A stretch of 64,000 nt of DNA from Liriodendron chinense (GCA_003013855.2 PVNU02000868.1:3838501-3902500), one strand, 5' to 3'; shown: positions 22,741 to 34,914, numbered from the stretch's first letter. Notes: generated from the sequence alone by a model not told the origin. Translations and numbers: made by a program.

Positions 22741-22924
22741 CTTTCATTCTGATTTTCTTCTTTTCTTTCACATTCTTACTTTCCCATCTCCTGTTCGGAT
22801 AAAAGAATCTGATTGTATGTAAGAGATTTTAGGGAATAAAGATGATGTCCGAATCAATGATGCATGTATCATAATAATTAATATGAAGCGGGTAACCCCC
22901 CAAATTTCCCCTTGTAAAAAGGTT
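22741..22924. other. Probable continuation of the plastid insertion
   Basis: AT-rich sequence upstream of the trnR copy, before the second CACTA-type block. It could be the plastid spacer 5' of trnR-UCU, but I cannot verify this. Confidence 0.35.
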
Positions 22925-22990
22925 TGTGACAGAAATTATATTAGAGACGGATCTAGTCCGTCATTAAATCAAGCTATTTTTGCGATGCAA
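22925..22990. repeat. CACTA-type subterminal repeat, second block and possible decayed terminus
   Basis: GAGACGGATCTAGTCCGTC and then TTTTTGCGATGCAAAATG resemble the last bases of the CACTA element at 60196-60216 (TTTTTTTGCGATATTGGCG). The terminal bases are not conserved enough to fix an end. Confidence 0.4.
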
Positions 22991-23340
22991 AATGCATTGC
23001 AAATTTACAAAATTTGGCTAACCATTTGGCCAAGAATTGGACAATGCATGTGATACCTTGAATTTAGTTGTCCTAGTCATACTCCACTATTGCTTGGGAG
23101 TGATAATGACTAAATGTTCCACTCTTCCGGATTCATGGGTTAACAGATCGATAGCTCTCTTGGTCTCCTTTACTCCCATTGGTTAGAATAGAAGACCCAC
23201 ATCTGCTTAGTGTGGGACCCATATAAATACATCGGTTGATCCTATTGTTTTCATTGATGGGAACTTGGCGACTTCAATTGCTAATATAGTTGGTTACTAT
23301 ACGCGTTAATTTTATAGCTAATAATAAGCTAAATCAAGAA

Positions 23341-23697
23341 CTAAGAGCAGAAAACGGGTCCAACAAATACAGTGACTGCCTTGTTGCTATCTTTAGCAAC
23401 AGTGTTGGCAATCTCATTTGCCCATCTCAAAATATGGGAAAAGGAGGTCACCAAATTAGAAAACAAATCAGGGGTTCCTGTTAAATTGAAGGAAAGCCTC
23501 CGTCAGCCTAACTAGATTCTAAGATGTCTTCAACTAGAAGTGAATCTCTCAACAAAACCTGCCTCTCTGAGAGAATCAACCAATTTGTTGGCCTCACTTG
23601 TGAGACAATTGATCAATGGTTCAGAACCATTTGATGAATCCCATCTTAAAACATTAGTGTAATCGCCTTGAATGACTAGGGGCTGGAGAACACTAAG
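23341..23697 (-). pseudogene. RNase H-like domain remnant, probably from a LINE
   Basis: Minus-strand translation gives PLVIQGDYTNVLRWDSSNG, LTSEANKLVDSLREAGFVER and SFSHILRWANEIANTVAKDS in one frame, separated by three stops. The pattern (Val-Ile-x-Gly-Asp, then His-Ile-x-Arg-x-Ala-Asn-x-Ile-Ala-Asn-x-x-Ala-Lys) fits the RNase H domain at the C-terminus of plant LINEs and related proteins. No RT is adjacent. The assignment is by motif spacing only. Confidence 0.5.
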
Positions 23698-24223
23698 CTA
23701 AAAATACTCAATCCTTCTAGCAATTCCTTTTCTTCTTGAGTCACACAAAGTGGGCCAGGGAGAGCTTTCCCTTCTTAATGAATTGGCCCATGTCAGATGA
23801 GTTTGGGCTTGATGAATTTTAAGCCGCTCAGTTTGGGTCAAATGCTAATGTGCCTTGCATCGAGTCTAGGCTAGAATTCTTTTCTGCATTAATATTATAA
23901 TATTTATTTCTTCTTTGCTGGTTTTTGGTAGGAGAGAAACATCAACATGCTGGCAGGGTATGATGATCCACACACATGCACACATGCACGTGATGCAAAT
24001 TAAAATTGTCCAGATCGTGGGTATATAGCCTCAAACTCTGATAGATTAATTAAAGTTTGATTGATGGATATTTGAGCACCACCAATTGGAAAATCAGGAG
24101 CATCCGAGATGGGTAAGTTTTTTCTGTGTTCTACCAGCAATGGGGCCTATTATATGGACGGTTTGGATGATATGGATGCCAGTTGTAATGTGCCTTGTAC
24201 AGTGATTGTGTACATGTGCGAAA
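23698..24223. other. No recognisable feature
   Basis: Contains a short (CA)-rich stretch near 23970; no coding or repeat signature recognised. Confidence 0.5.
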
Positions 24224-24232
24224 TTACAAAGT

Positions 24233-25042
24233 GAGAAATTTCCACCTGTAAACCTCACTGTTGACCGACTAGCCCAAGTAGACCCCCAAAACTCTAGTTT
24301 CCATTTCTATACTTATGGACTTTTTTAAGACAAAAATGCCCTCCAAAACCCATCTTCTTCTTTATTTTCCTTCCTGAAAAATCCATTTTTCTTCATTTTT
24401 CTTGCTAAAAAAAACTGTTTTTTGTTTTTCTTATTGAAAAAACCCTTCTTCATTTTTCTTTATGAAAAAACCCATCTTCTTCATTTTTTTCATTAAAAAA
24501 CTCTTCTTTTTCGTTTTTCTTTCCGAAAAACCTATCTTCTTTGTTTTATTCCTGAAAAAACCCATCTTCTTCTTCGTTTTTCTTCTTGAAAAAATCAATC
24601 TTCTTCGTTTTCTTCGTTTCATCTTCTTCATTGAACTTTCTCTATACTTGTCGAATATTCAACGAGTAACTACTACGTTGTAATATTCAACGAGTACTCG
24701 TTAAATATTCTTTGTACTTGCTGAATTTCAACGAGCACGTTGAAATAGGCTACATATTTTAACCGTAGTCATATAGTACCCGTTGAAATTTAAAATGAGC
24801 ACTCGATCAAATTTCATTGTATTCACTGAATACTCTATGGCTACAATTAAAATTCATAGCCTTTGGTAGAAATTCAACGGATATAGAAAACGTTCATTGA
24901 ATATTACAATTTTTTAAGGAAGATGGATTTTGGAGGGCATTTTCGTATGAGAAAAGCCCATACATTTATAAATGGAAGATGAAGTTTTAGGGGTTTACTT
25001 AGGTTGGTCGATCAAAAGTGAGGTTTACAGAGGAAAATTCTC
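24233..25042. mobile_element. Long-TIR MITE (Mutator-like), 810 bp
   Basis: The two ends are inverted over about 130 bp: left GAGAAATTTCCACCTGTAAA and right (reverse complement) GAGAATTTTCCTCTGTAAAC. Flanks TTACAAAGT (24224-24232) and TAACAAACT (25043-25051) form a likely 9-bp TSD, 7 of 9 matching. The interior has a degenerate microrepeat of about 32 bp, TTCTTCATTTTTCTT-GAAAAA (24355-24610), and inverted ATTCAACGAGTA motifs. No transposase. Confidence 0.65.
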
Positions 25043-25494
25043 TAACAAACTTGACTTCATTTAATTTTTTTTAAAGTGGCGTAACTAGAGATTTGTGGGC
25101 CCACCTGGTATTTGTATGAAATCTAGCACATTAAGCATATGCACCACACCACAGGAAATAGTGGGAAGTGGGAATAATGATTTCCACCCTTAAAACCTTC
25201 CTAGGGCCCACTATGATGTTTATTTGTCATCCAATCTGTTCATAAGATCACACAAACATAGATGAAGGGAAAAACAAATATCAACTTGATCCAAAACTTT
25301 TGTGGCCTCCTTGAATTTTTCAATGGTAGGTATATATTCAATTCACACTGTTTCCTGTGGTATAGTTCATTTGAGCATTGGATATGCTTAATTTTTTTGG
25401 TCAAGTTTTAAAATTTTCTAGTAAACTAGATGGACAAAGTGGATAAAATTCATAAATTTTGGTGGGCCCCAAAGAGTTTACTCAATACACTTAG

Positions 25495-26039
25495 TGTTGG
25501 AGAGTCTACAAAACTGTGCAAATTTTGTGTCCACCAACCCAGTGAACTGTTTATCAGAGCGAGACCTTGGACAAATTTTGGTGGTCTCAGATTGGTCGGC
25601 CGATCGATCGAATTATGAGGCTGCAGGACTGTTTTTTGACTAAACTCGCTAGACTGTTTTAGTGGTCGACGTGTGGTGCGAAAATATCTTATGCATTTTC
25701 GCGTTGTAAGTTTCTATTTTTGGTCGGAGGTCTATATAAACACCTCCTAATGCGATTTAGAGGTATCCTAATCATGTCAAAGGAGTCCAAACGTGAGTTT
25801 AGGGTTTGGGGGAGTGATTTGTGAGGTTTGAGTGAGTTTTGTTCATCTTTAGGATCTACTCGTGGGTAGATTAGCTCTGTAATTGTCTAAGATTCATAGT
25901 GGAGGTGTCGCTTTGTGCCATGGTTTTTTCCAGCAAGGGTTTTCCACGTAAAATTCGTTTGTCATGCGTTGATTGCTTGTGTGGCTGTGTGGTGATTGTT
26001 TGATTCTCTTCGGTGCTTCCGCTGACCGAATTTCCAACA
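25495..26039 (+). repeat. Copia 1 5' LTR
   Basis: Starts TGTTGGAGAGTC, ends TTTCCAACA. A TATA box TATATAAA lies at 25733-25740. Confidence 0.9.
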
Positions 26040-26041
26040 GG

Positions 26042-26053
26042 TGGTATCAAAGA
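26042..26053 (+). other. Copia 1 primer binding site (tRNA-iMet)
   Basis: TGGTATCAAAGA, 2 bp after the LTR, is the initiator-Met site with one or two changes. Confidence 0.75.
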
Positions 26054-26095
26054 TATTGTTGGAAGGTTGAAGAAGAATTTTTCTGAGACAATCTC

Positions 26096-26723
26096 ATGGC
26101 TGCAAGTATGAAGTTCGACGTTGAGAAGTTTTCTGGTAAAAACAACTTTAAGTTGTGGAAGGTGAAGATGAGGGCCATCCTGACTCAGCAAGGGGTCATG
26201 AACGCCCTTGGAAAGCGACCTACCGACATGGAAGATGATGAGTGGACCAAGATGGATGAGAAGACTATGGCCTCAATTCAATTGTGCCTTGTTGATGATG
26301 TCCTTTATAACATCATGAAGGAGAAAATCGCTGTAGACACATGGACCAAGCTAGAGAACGTGTACGCGAAGAAGTCCCTAGAGAATCGCATGTATCTGAT
26401 GATGCAGCTCTTCACTTTGAAGATGACAAAGGGGACAGATGTGGAGGACCACATCAACACTTTTAATAAGCTAATTTGCAAGTTGCTAGACATTGGTGAA
26501 CAAATGAAGGACGAGTATCAATCCTTGATCTTGCTGAACTTGCTTCCTAGTTCATATGAGTCACTCAAGGACTCGTTATGCGCGAGTAGGGATACTATTA
26601 GTGTTGAGACCATAGTCTCAGCCCTTCAGTTGAAAGCGATGAGACAAAAGAGCGGTGGTACTAATTCTTCCTCCGATGCACTGATTATGAGGGCAAGAAA
26701 TTCTGAGCGAGGTGAAGGATCGT
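26096..26723 (+). pseudogene. Copia 1 gag, N-terminal part
   Basis: ATG at 26096 opens MAASMKFDVEKFSGKNNFKL, a typical copia Gag start, followed by the UBN2-type core (YAKKSLENRMYLMMQLFTLK, then LNLLPSSYESLKDSLC). This part has no stop. The frame is cut at 26723 by the Athila LTR; the last few residues of the open frame are Athila sequence. Gag continues at 36376 after the TSD. Confidence 0.9.
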
Positions 26724-26974
26724 TGTTGAACCTCTAATTTATACATTGCATTGCCTGCTACACCACATTATATGCATGGTTTTCATGTTTAAAAGGGATA
26801 TCTAACGTGTGTTTTGTGATTGTAGGGATGAGAGCGGACTTCATCCAATTGGAGATTAAAAAGGGTTATTTGAAGACATTGGAGGAAGTTCTAAGATGGA
26901 CCAAAGAAAGAAGAAGAAAGAGGGAGAAAAGAGAATGAAGAAAAGAAGAAAAAGTTGAAGAAAAACAAGCCAGA

Positions 26975-27245
26975 CCAGTCGTCCGACCGGTCAGCCACAT
27001 CTCTGGGCAAAAAGGAAGCAGGACCGACCGGTCTTGACCGGTCGGCCACACAAGCTGATCACATTGAAGAACAGCCGACCGGTCTTGACCGGTCGGCCAT
27101 GTACACTGGACAAAGCAAAGAGAGACCGACCGGTCTTGACCGGTCGGCTATGCATGCTGGCTGTTCTTTAAAACAAGCCCGACTGGTCTTGACCGGTCGG
27201 CTGCACTCCCTGGATGGTTGAAAAGACCAGTCCGACCGGTCGGCC
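26975..27245. repeat. ACCGGTC palindrome array in Athila 5' LTR
   Basis: Four copies of ACCGGTCTTGACCGGT (one with a substitution) near 27030, 27075, 27130 and 27180, spaced about 45-55 bp, plus flanking GACCGGTC or GACCAGTC half copies. The array ends about 105 bp before the TATA box. A 10-bp difference from the 3' LTR removes half of the last copy. Confidence 0.9.
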
Positions 27246-27349
27246 CTGCGTAAATAGGGTCCTTTTTAAATCGGGACTTCGAAAACTGCTGCGCACTGCG
27301 TAACCTTTCGCAGATTCTGGATGTTTCCGACGCAAGAGAGCTTTCTTAC

Positions 27350-27356
27350 TATAAAA
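27350..27356 (+). promoter_or_regulatory. Athila 5' LTR TATA box
   Basis: TATAAAA in TTACTATAAAAGGACACC; the same sequence is in the 3' LTR at 35574-35580. Confidence 0.75.
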
Positions 27357-28167
27357 GGACACCTAGGGGCTCTTCCTAGGTCATCAGGGAAGCTAAGGAA
27401 CGTGGTTCTAAGGAGGGGAAGCTGTCGTGGAGCGTCTGCAACTCTCCTATTTCCGGTTTTTCTAGTTTTATGCTTTTATTAAGAATTTTTAGTTGTAGCA
27501 TGAATATGCTCGGCTAGAACCTCTCAGCTAAGGCTGAGAGGTGAAGCTTGTAGTCAATTCCATGTTGGATTCAGTTTAATTCAAGTAATTTCAATTCAAG
27601 TTTGGATTTTTCTTGCATATTTCAGTTCCAAAAGTGGTAGTTTGAGATGTTTTATGAGAGTTCATGTACTCCGGACATGAATTCCTTGCAATTCTCTGAG
27701 ATTATCATATGATGCTTGTCTAGATTCGAATTATAGTAATCCTTGAGCAGGCCATAGTCCATAGGCATGACTGTTACTCCGCAGGCTATGGTTTTGAATT
27801 CTATATTGATTGTATGGGACTTGAACTTGGAAGTTCAACTTGATTTGGATTGAATGTGTGTGAATGCTTTATTTTCCAACTAGATGAGAGATAGGACTTC
27901 AAATCTAGTTGTGTTCTCTACTTGGATTGATTGAATTGACATGGGATTGCTACAAGTGGATCCTTGAATGCCTTAGTACTTTGAATTACTGATTTTCTAT
28001 TAAAGTTACTGTTTTAGTTAATTACCCAATTAATCTGATTTTCTTCCAAAAATTGAGTTGATGGAGTAGTTTAGAGATTGTTTCTATTTCCCTGTGGATC
28101 GACCTCGGTCTTACCGAGATTTATTACTACATCGCAGCCTTACACTTGAGGCGAGCGAACAAGTTTT

Positions 28168-28185
28168 TGGCGCCGCTGCCGGGGA
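28168..28185 (+). other. Athila primer binding site (tRNA-Asp)
   Basis: TGGCGCCGCTGCCGGGGA lies 6 bp after the LTR. Athila elements typically use tRNA-Asp with a near-identical sequence. Confidence 0.85.
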
Positions 28186-28408
28186 GTTAGATAACGGTTT
28201 TTCAAATAGTTCAGTGGCTGTAGAAGTAGAAGTAGATAAGTTTTTTTTTTTTATTTTCTTAGAACTAACAAATTTTTCTGTTTTGTAGGAATTCTTCTCT
28301 AAGTTCAAGCGCATCAGGTGATACCTTTCTAACTTAGTTTTTTTCAGATTAATTTCAGATTTCAGTTTTCTAGGTTAGGATTAGTTTTGATTTTTGGTTG
28401 AGTGGTTT

Positions 28409-30005
28409 ATGTCCCGTTGGGAACGTAATCACTCAAATCGTCTCCAATCTGAAGGTGGTCTAGTTGGACCATTGTCAGTCCATAGACGAGTCCGAAATTA
28501 CCAAGAGCATTGTGGAAGTTTGGAGAGTATGGAACAAACACCTTTAAGGAATCCTCCCCCCTACTCCAACTACAAACGCAAATCAGGAAGGAGTAGGAGA
28601 GAATGAGGTACATAATGTTCCTCCAATGAGATCACTACGGGACTACCTACAACCTGCCCGAGCAATTACACCCTCTTGCATGGTTCTACCAGCAAATGGT
28701 GGAAACTTTGACATAAAACCGGGTGTAATTCAACTCTTACCAAAGTTCCATGGGCTAGACTCTGACCGCCCATACTTACACTTGCAAGAATTTGAAGAAG
28801 TGTTGGCCACTTTGCATTACACCAATGTTTCCGAGGATACTATCAGACTTAGACTTTTTCCCTTCACTTTGAAAGAAAGAGCCAAAGATTGGCTCCACTC
28901 TCTTAGACCACATTCGATTGGGTCATGGGTTGAGATGAACCGGGAATTCTTGAAAAAGTTCTTCCCGGCTCATAAAACGAACACCCTTCGAAGGGCCATA
29001 ATGAATTTCTCGGCTAAAGAAGGTGAATCCTTCTTTCAATGTTGGGAAAGATTTAAAGATCTCCTGCTTGCTTGCCCACATCATGGCTATGAGAGTTGGC
29101 GAATTATAAATTTTGCCAATGATGGATTAAGTTTCAATATGCGCTAATTTGTGGAGATGATGTGCAATGGCGAGTTTATGAGTAAAAATCTAGATGAGGC
29201 TTGGAGTTACTTGGACATGTTGGCTGAAAATGCCCAATCTTGGGATACATCGGATAAACCTAATAACTCCAAACCCACTCAAGAGAAAGGAGGGATCTAT
29301 GTCCTTAAGGAGGAAGACGATGTGAATGCAAGGATAGCCAACCTCACAAGGAAGGTTGAGGCCATGGAACTTAGTAAAAGTGGAGTTCCCAAGTCTAATG
29401 AAGCTGTTGAAACCATATGTGGGATTTGCCTCACCGATTTACACGCTACGCAAGATTGTCCCACAATTCCTGCATTTCAAGAGGTGTTACATGAACACGC
29501 CAATGCCACATATGGTTATCAACGGCCTTTCAATGGACCGGTAGGTAATACGTATAATGAGAGTTGGAAGAACCACCCAAAATTTAGTTGGAAGAATGCT
29601 CCTACGGGCAATCCTACCAATTCTCAAAGAGGGCCACACATGCAAAATATGGCACCACCTCAATTCTCAATGGAGGATACCTTGAAGGCGTTTATACAAG
29701 GGCAAACGCAAATCAATCAATCGAATCAGCAAATGTTCCAAGAGCTTAAAGCCTCGATTGATGAGATTAAGGGACGCTTGAATGCTAGGGAAGGGACCTT
29801 TCCGGCCCAACCTCAGCCTAATCCAAAGCAAGTACATGAAGTGAGCATCCCTAATCCTTCCAACCAAAACATGGAGCAAGCCAAATCCATCACCACCCTT
29901 AGAAGTGGTAAACAAATTGACAAAAATATTCCGGTGAAGGCCAATGAGCCTAATGATCCGGTAAATTCTGAGGATGAAGATGGATCTAACTTAGCCCCAC
30001 AATAA
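28409..30005 (+). pseudogene. Athila gag (broken)
   Basis: ATG at 28409 (MSRWERNHSNR). A frameshift in the C-run near 28556-28562 moves reading to the frame that contains MRSLRDYLQPARAITPS and the Retrotrans_gag core (RLRLFPFTLKERAKDWL, then FLKKFFPAHKT). A TAA at 29145 stands where relatives have Gln. A cysteine-containing segment (CGICLTDLHATQDCP) represents the zinc-binding region. The frame ends at a TAA at 30003, after which pol continues in the same frame. Confidence 0.85.
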
Positions 30006-33000
30006 CCGGAACGCATTTACAAGCCCATAGCACCATTCCCTTCAAGATTGGTTGCCCCAAATTTTCTCCCAAATTCTCATGATATTCTAGAGATTTTCAG
30101 ACAAGTCAAGATTAACATCCCCTTGCTTGATGCCATCAAACAAATCCCCTCTTATGCCAAGTTTCTAAAAGACCTATGCACAACAAAACGCAAATATAAT
30201 GTGCAGCAAAAGGCCTTCTTAACTGAGCAAGTGAGTGTCATCCTCACTCAAAAGACCCCCCCAAAATTCAAAGATCCCGGTAGTCCCACCGTCTCATGTA
30301 TCATTGGAGACTACCGGATTGAACGTGCCTTGTTAGATTTGGGGGCAAGTGTGAACTTGATCCCATACTCGGTATATGAGCAATTGGGTCTTGGTGAATT
30401 AAAACCCACCAAAACCACGTTGCAACTCGTTGATAGATCTATCCGTGTACCGAGGGGGATAGTTGAGGATGTTCTAGTCTAAGTTGACAAATTCTACTAC
30501 TCGGTAGATTTTATCATCTTGGACACACAACCGGTTTTGGATGCTAGCACCCAAATAACGGTAATATTAGGCCGCCCATTCCTTGCCACATCAAATGTAA
30601 TCATCAATTGCCGGAATGGGGTGATGCAACTATCTTTTGAAAACATGACACTAGAGGTGAATGTGTTTCACTTGGGCAAAAGACATAGGGATGTCGATGA
30701 TGATGAGTTCTTCGAGGTAAACATGCTTGAAACTTTTGAAGAAGAAGAACTCCTCCAACTTGAACCACTAGAAAGCTTGGAGACATGCTTAGCACATTTC
30801 ATGGATTCTGAAGACCCCATCACTAGTGAAATTGTGCAAGCATTAAATATAGAGAGACCGGTAGTTGGTACTAGCCGGTGGAGGCCTCATTTTGAAAAAT
30901 TGCCACCAACCACATCAAGGCCTCTACCGTCTAACATCAAATCACCGAAGCTTGACCTCAAACCATTGCCATCCGAGCTTAAATACGTATATTTGGGTTA
31001 ATATGAAACGTTTCCAGTTGTCATTGCCTCCCACCTTGAGAAAGACCAAGAGCTCAAGTTGATTGAGTTACTCAAAGAACATAAGGAAGCCATAGGTTGG
31101 ACAATAGAGGATCTCAAAGGGATAGATCCTTCGGTTTGCACTCACCGAATACACCTTGAAGAAAATGCAAAAATGACTAGACAACCTCAAAGACGGCTAA
31201 ATCCAAACATGATGGAAGTTGTCAAAGCCGAGGTGTTAAAACTATTGGATGTGGGTATTATCTACCCCATCTCAGATAGCCAATGGGTGAGTCCTACCCA
31301 AGTTGTCCCCAAGAAATCCGGTGTTACCATCATTGAAAATGCCAACAACGAGCTTATACCAACTAGGGTGACCACCGGTTGGCGTATGTGCATTGATTAT
31401 AGGAAGCTCAACACGGTGACTAGGAAAGACCACTTCCCTCTCCCATTTATGGATCAAATTTTGGAGAGGTTGGCAGGCCATTCCTATTATTGCTTCCTAG
31501 ATGGTTATTTCGGATACAACCAAATTGAGATAGCTCCGAAAGACCAAGAGAAAACCACATTTACATGCCCGTTTGGCACCTTCGCTTACCGAAGGATGCC
31601 ATTTGGGTTGTGTAATGCACCCGCCACATTCCAACGATGCATGTTGAGTATTTTCTCAGACATGGTGGGTGAGTTTCTTGAGGTGTTCATGGACGACTTT
31701 TCTGTTTTTGGTTGTACGTTTGATGAGTGCCTCAAGCACTTGAAGTTGGTCTTGATGAGGTGTGAGGAGAAGAAACTTGTATTAAACTAGGAAAAGTGCC
31801 ATTTCATGGTACAAAGAGGAATAGTCCTTGGACATATCATCTCGTCCAATGGAATAGAGGTAGACCGGGCAAAAATTGACATAATTTCCAATCTACCACC
31901 ACCCAAAAGCATACGCGATGTGCGGTCCTTCCTTGGACACGCCGATTTCTATCGAAGGTTTATAAAGGATTTTAGTCATATCTCAAGGCCTTTATGCAAC
32001 CTTCTACAAAAGGAGAACCAATTTGAGTGGAGTGTCGAATGTCAATTAGCTTTTTCAAAGCTAAAAGACATGTTGACAACCGCTCCTATCATGCAACCAC
32101 CAGATTGGTCCATTCCTTTTGAGTTGATGTGCGATGCGAGCGATTTTGCTATTGGGGCGGTGTTAGGCCAAAAGAAGGATAAGAAGCCCCATGTCATCTA
32201 CTACGCAAGTAGGACCTTGAATCCCGCCCAAGTTAATTATTCGACTACGGAGAAAGAGCTCCTAGCTGTCATTTTTGCCTTGGACAAATTCAGGCCATAC
32301 TTAATAGGATCCAAAGTCATTGTTTATACGGATCATGCGGCGCTGAAATACCTTCTTTCTAAGAAGGATGCTAAGCCCCGTTTGCTTAGATGGATCCTAC
32401 TCCTTCAAGAATTTGACTTGGAGATCAAAGACAAGAAGGGGGTAGAAAATGTGGTGGCGGATCATCTATCTCGCCTAGTCCTACCAAATTCCATTGACGA
32501 GTCACCTATTGAGGACTCATTCCCTGATGTGCAACTCTTTGTTGCTATGCATCCACCATGATACGCTGATATAGCCAATTATCTTTCCACAGGTGCAATG
32601 CCGATTCATTGGACTGCGCAGGACAAACATAAATTTCTAAGGGAAGTTCGCAGATTTTTCTGGGATGAACCTCTATTGTTTAAATATTGCCCAGACCAAA
32701 TTATAAGGAGATGCGTCCCCGATGATGAACATAATTTAGTCATCTCCTTTTGTCATGATCAAGCATGTGGGGGTCATTTTTCAGCCAAGAAAACAACTGC
32801 GAAAATTCTTCAGTGTGGTTTCTATTGGCCCACGCTATTTAAGGACACCCATGAGTTTTGCAAAGCATGTGAGCGCTGCCAGAAGTTAGGAGGATTATCC
32901 CGTCGAATATGATGCCTCTCACCCCAATTCAACATCTTGAAGTCTTTGACTGTTGGGGCATCGATTTCATAGGACCATTCCCCTCATCTTTTGGACATGT

Positions 33001-33801
33001 CTATATTTTGCTTGCCGTAGACTATGTGTCTAAATGGATAGAGGCTATCCCATGTAGAACCAATGATCATCGTACAGTTCTCAAGTTCCTCAAAGAAAAC
33101 ATACTTTCTAGATTTGGGACGCCTCGGGCCATCATTAGTGATAGTGGTTCTCACTTTTGCAATAGACCTTTCGAAACTTTAATGAAGAAATATGGTATTA
33201 GGCACAAAGTGAGTACCCCATACCACCCACAAACAAGTGGGCAAGCTGAAATCTCCAATAGGAAAATCAAGCAGATTTTGGAAAAGACGGTGAGACCGGA
33301 TCGCAAGGATTGGTCCCTAAGATTAGATGATGCACTTTAGGCTCACCGTACCGCCTACAAGACACCCATTGGAATGTCCCCTTATAGACTTGTCTATGGA
33401 AAAGCTTGCCACTTGCCTGTGGAGATAGAATACAAAGCCTATTGGGCAATTCGGGCTTTAAATTTTGACATGGACAAGGCTAGAACGATGCATATGAGAA
33501 CTCGAGAATTTACAAGAGTAAGATGAAGGCCTTCCATGACAAGCACATCTTCAGGAAATCTTTCCATGAAGGACAGAAAGTACTCTTGTATAATTCCCGA
33601 CTTCACCTTTTTCTGAGAAAATTACGATCTCGATGGACCGGCCCATATATTATCAAAGAAATTTTTCCTCATGGGGCTATTGAGATTGAAAATGCAGCAA
33701 ATGGTAACTGTTTTAAAGTTAATGGACAACGCCTTAAACCATTTGTTGAGAAATTTGATTCAGAGGATATGTCCATCACTTTGAATGATCCTGTCTATTA
33801 G
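30006..33801 (+). pseudogene. Athila pol: protease, RT, RNase H, integrase (broken)
   Basis: Aspartic protease around 30333 (ALLDLGASVNLIPYSV). RT about 31059-31790 (WRMCIDYRKLN, CFLDGYFGYNQI, catalytic FMDDFSVFG). RNase H about 31806-32560 (LMCDASDFAIGAVLGQ, DHLSRL). Integrase has an HHCC finger (HDQACGGHFSAKKT, CKACERCQK) and a DDE core (WGIDFIGPFPS, ISDSGSHFCN, QTSGQAEISNR). Stops at 30480 and 30999 (Gln contexts) and 31788, 32559 and 33338 (Trp contexts), plus a 1-bp loss near 32906 and a deletion near 33490, break it. The C-terminus (33523-33801) has the usual post-core SRWTGPYIIKE motif. Confidence 0.9.
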
Positions 33802-34914
33802 GATGATTGATCTCCTAGTCTGATGGAGGTATAGCATAGGTAGGTTTTCTTTAGTTTTACTGTTTTAGTAGGTTTTAGTTGTTGGGTTGGAGACTTCCGT
33901 GATCGCTCTCTCAGGTACTATGAATTCTCACTCTCTCATATTTTACCATTGCTCTCATGTTCATGCTAATTGAATATCTTTTTACATTGAGGACAATGCC
34001 AGATTTGGTTGGGGGTGAGATGAGATTCCTCATCTAGCATATTGCAACATTCCGAGCTTCATATGCGCAAAGTTTTTTCGAATTTTCTAACATCTCAAAC
34101 TCTTTTAGAAAATCTTGTTTCTATACATTTGAGATGCTATGAGGAAATACGAAGTGTGTAATGTTGTAGGTCTTGAATTTCTTCCGACATAATGGTTTTA
34201 TATGTTAGTTTCCCTATTGTTGTGATTGATAGAAAATTTGAACACCTTTACACCAAGTTCACATTACACGATTTTCATGAGTTGACAGGTTTATGTGATT
34301 TGTGGATTAGCTAGACTTTGATTTAAAGGTGTTGAGCAGCCAAGCCGGGGTCTTTTGTCCATCCTTGTCCATGGGAAAATAACAGAAGATATGGATTTCT
34401 AAAAATCCTATCTAATTTTAAAAGAAAAAGGAAAGAAAGGATGAGATCGGGAAGGAAAGAAAAATGGTGGAAAATTCCGAAAAGGGCTACCTATTACCAA
34501 CCAGGGGATGGTCGAACCGTAACCAAAGCCGGAAATGGAACGTAGTGTGAAAGCCGCTGGAAGGACGGTAAGGCAAATTCCTGTCATAGGCCTGGTGTTG
34601 CTCTGTGCACCTTAAAATCCTTGATTTACTTAATCTATGAAGAAGATGATCCCAGAAACTCATGAGATGAACTTGCACTATGCACGCTAGGTTGAATTTG
34701 TTCAAGTTCTTCTATTTATCAATCAATCAGCGGGAACTTCATGTAGACACGTATTATGTTTTGAGAGTCCAAGGTTTCAGCTTCTATCACCAAATTTTTC
34801 CAAATTTTAGACTTGTACATCTTAGGAATGGATAGAAACATGGTTTCTGGAAGAGAGTTGGGTTTGGAGGGTTGAACTTATTCACGCATGTTTTGCTTAG
34901 GACTAGCAAAAAGC
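33802..34914. other. Non-coding region between Athila integrase and PPT
   Basis: About 1.1 kb without a sustained reading frame. The env-like ORF some Athila elements carry here is not visible. Confidence 0.7.

Larger units (their letters stand above)
26724..28161 (+). repeat. Athila 5' LTR
   Basis: TGTTGAACCTC to GCGAACA. It holds the ACCGGTC palindrome array (26975-27245) and a TATA box TATAAAA at 27350-27356. Confidence 0.93.

Noticed and set aside
26955..27221. ORF with repeated PTGLDRSA peptide in the Athila LTR
   Set aside because: It is the translation of the ACCGGTC DNA array inside the LTR promoter region; present in both LTRs (35159-35425), no start context, better explained as DNA motif repeats.
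26975..27245. CRISPR-like regularly spaced repeats
   Set aside because: Plant nuclear LTR; palindromic promoter motifs with similar, non-unique spacers and no cas genes.
33802..34914. Possible env-like ORF of Athila
   Set aside because: No sustained frame, signal peptide or membrane segment in this stretch.
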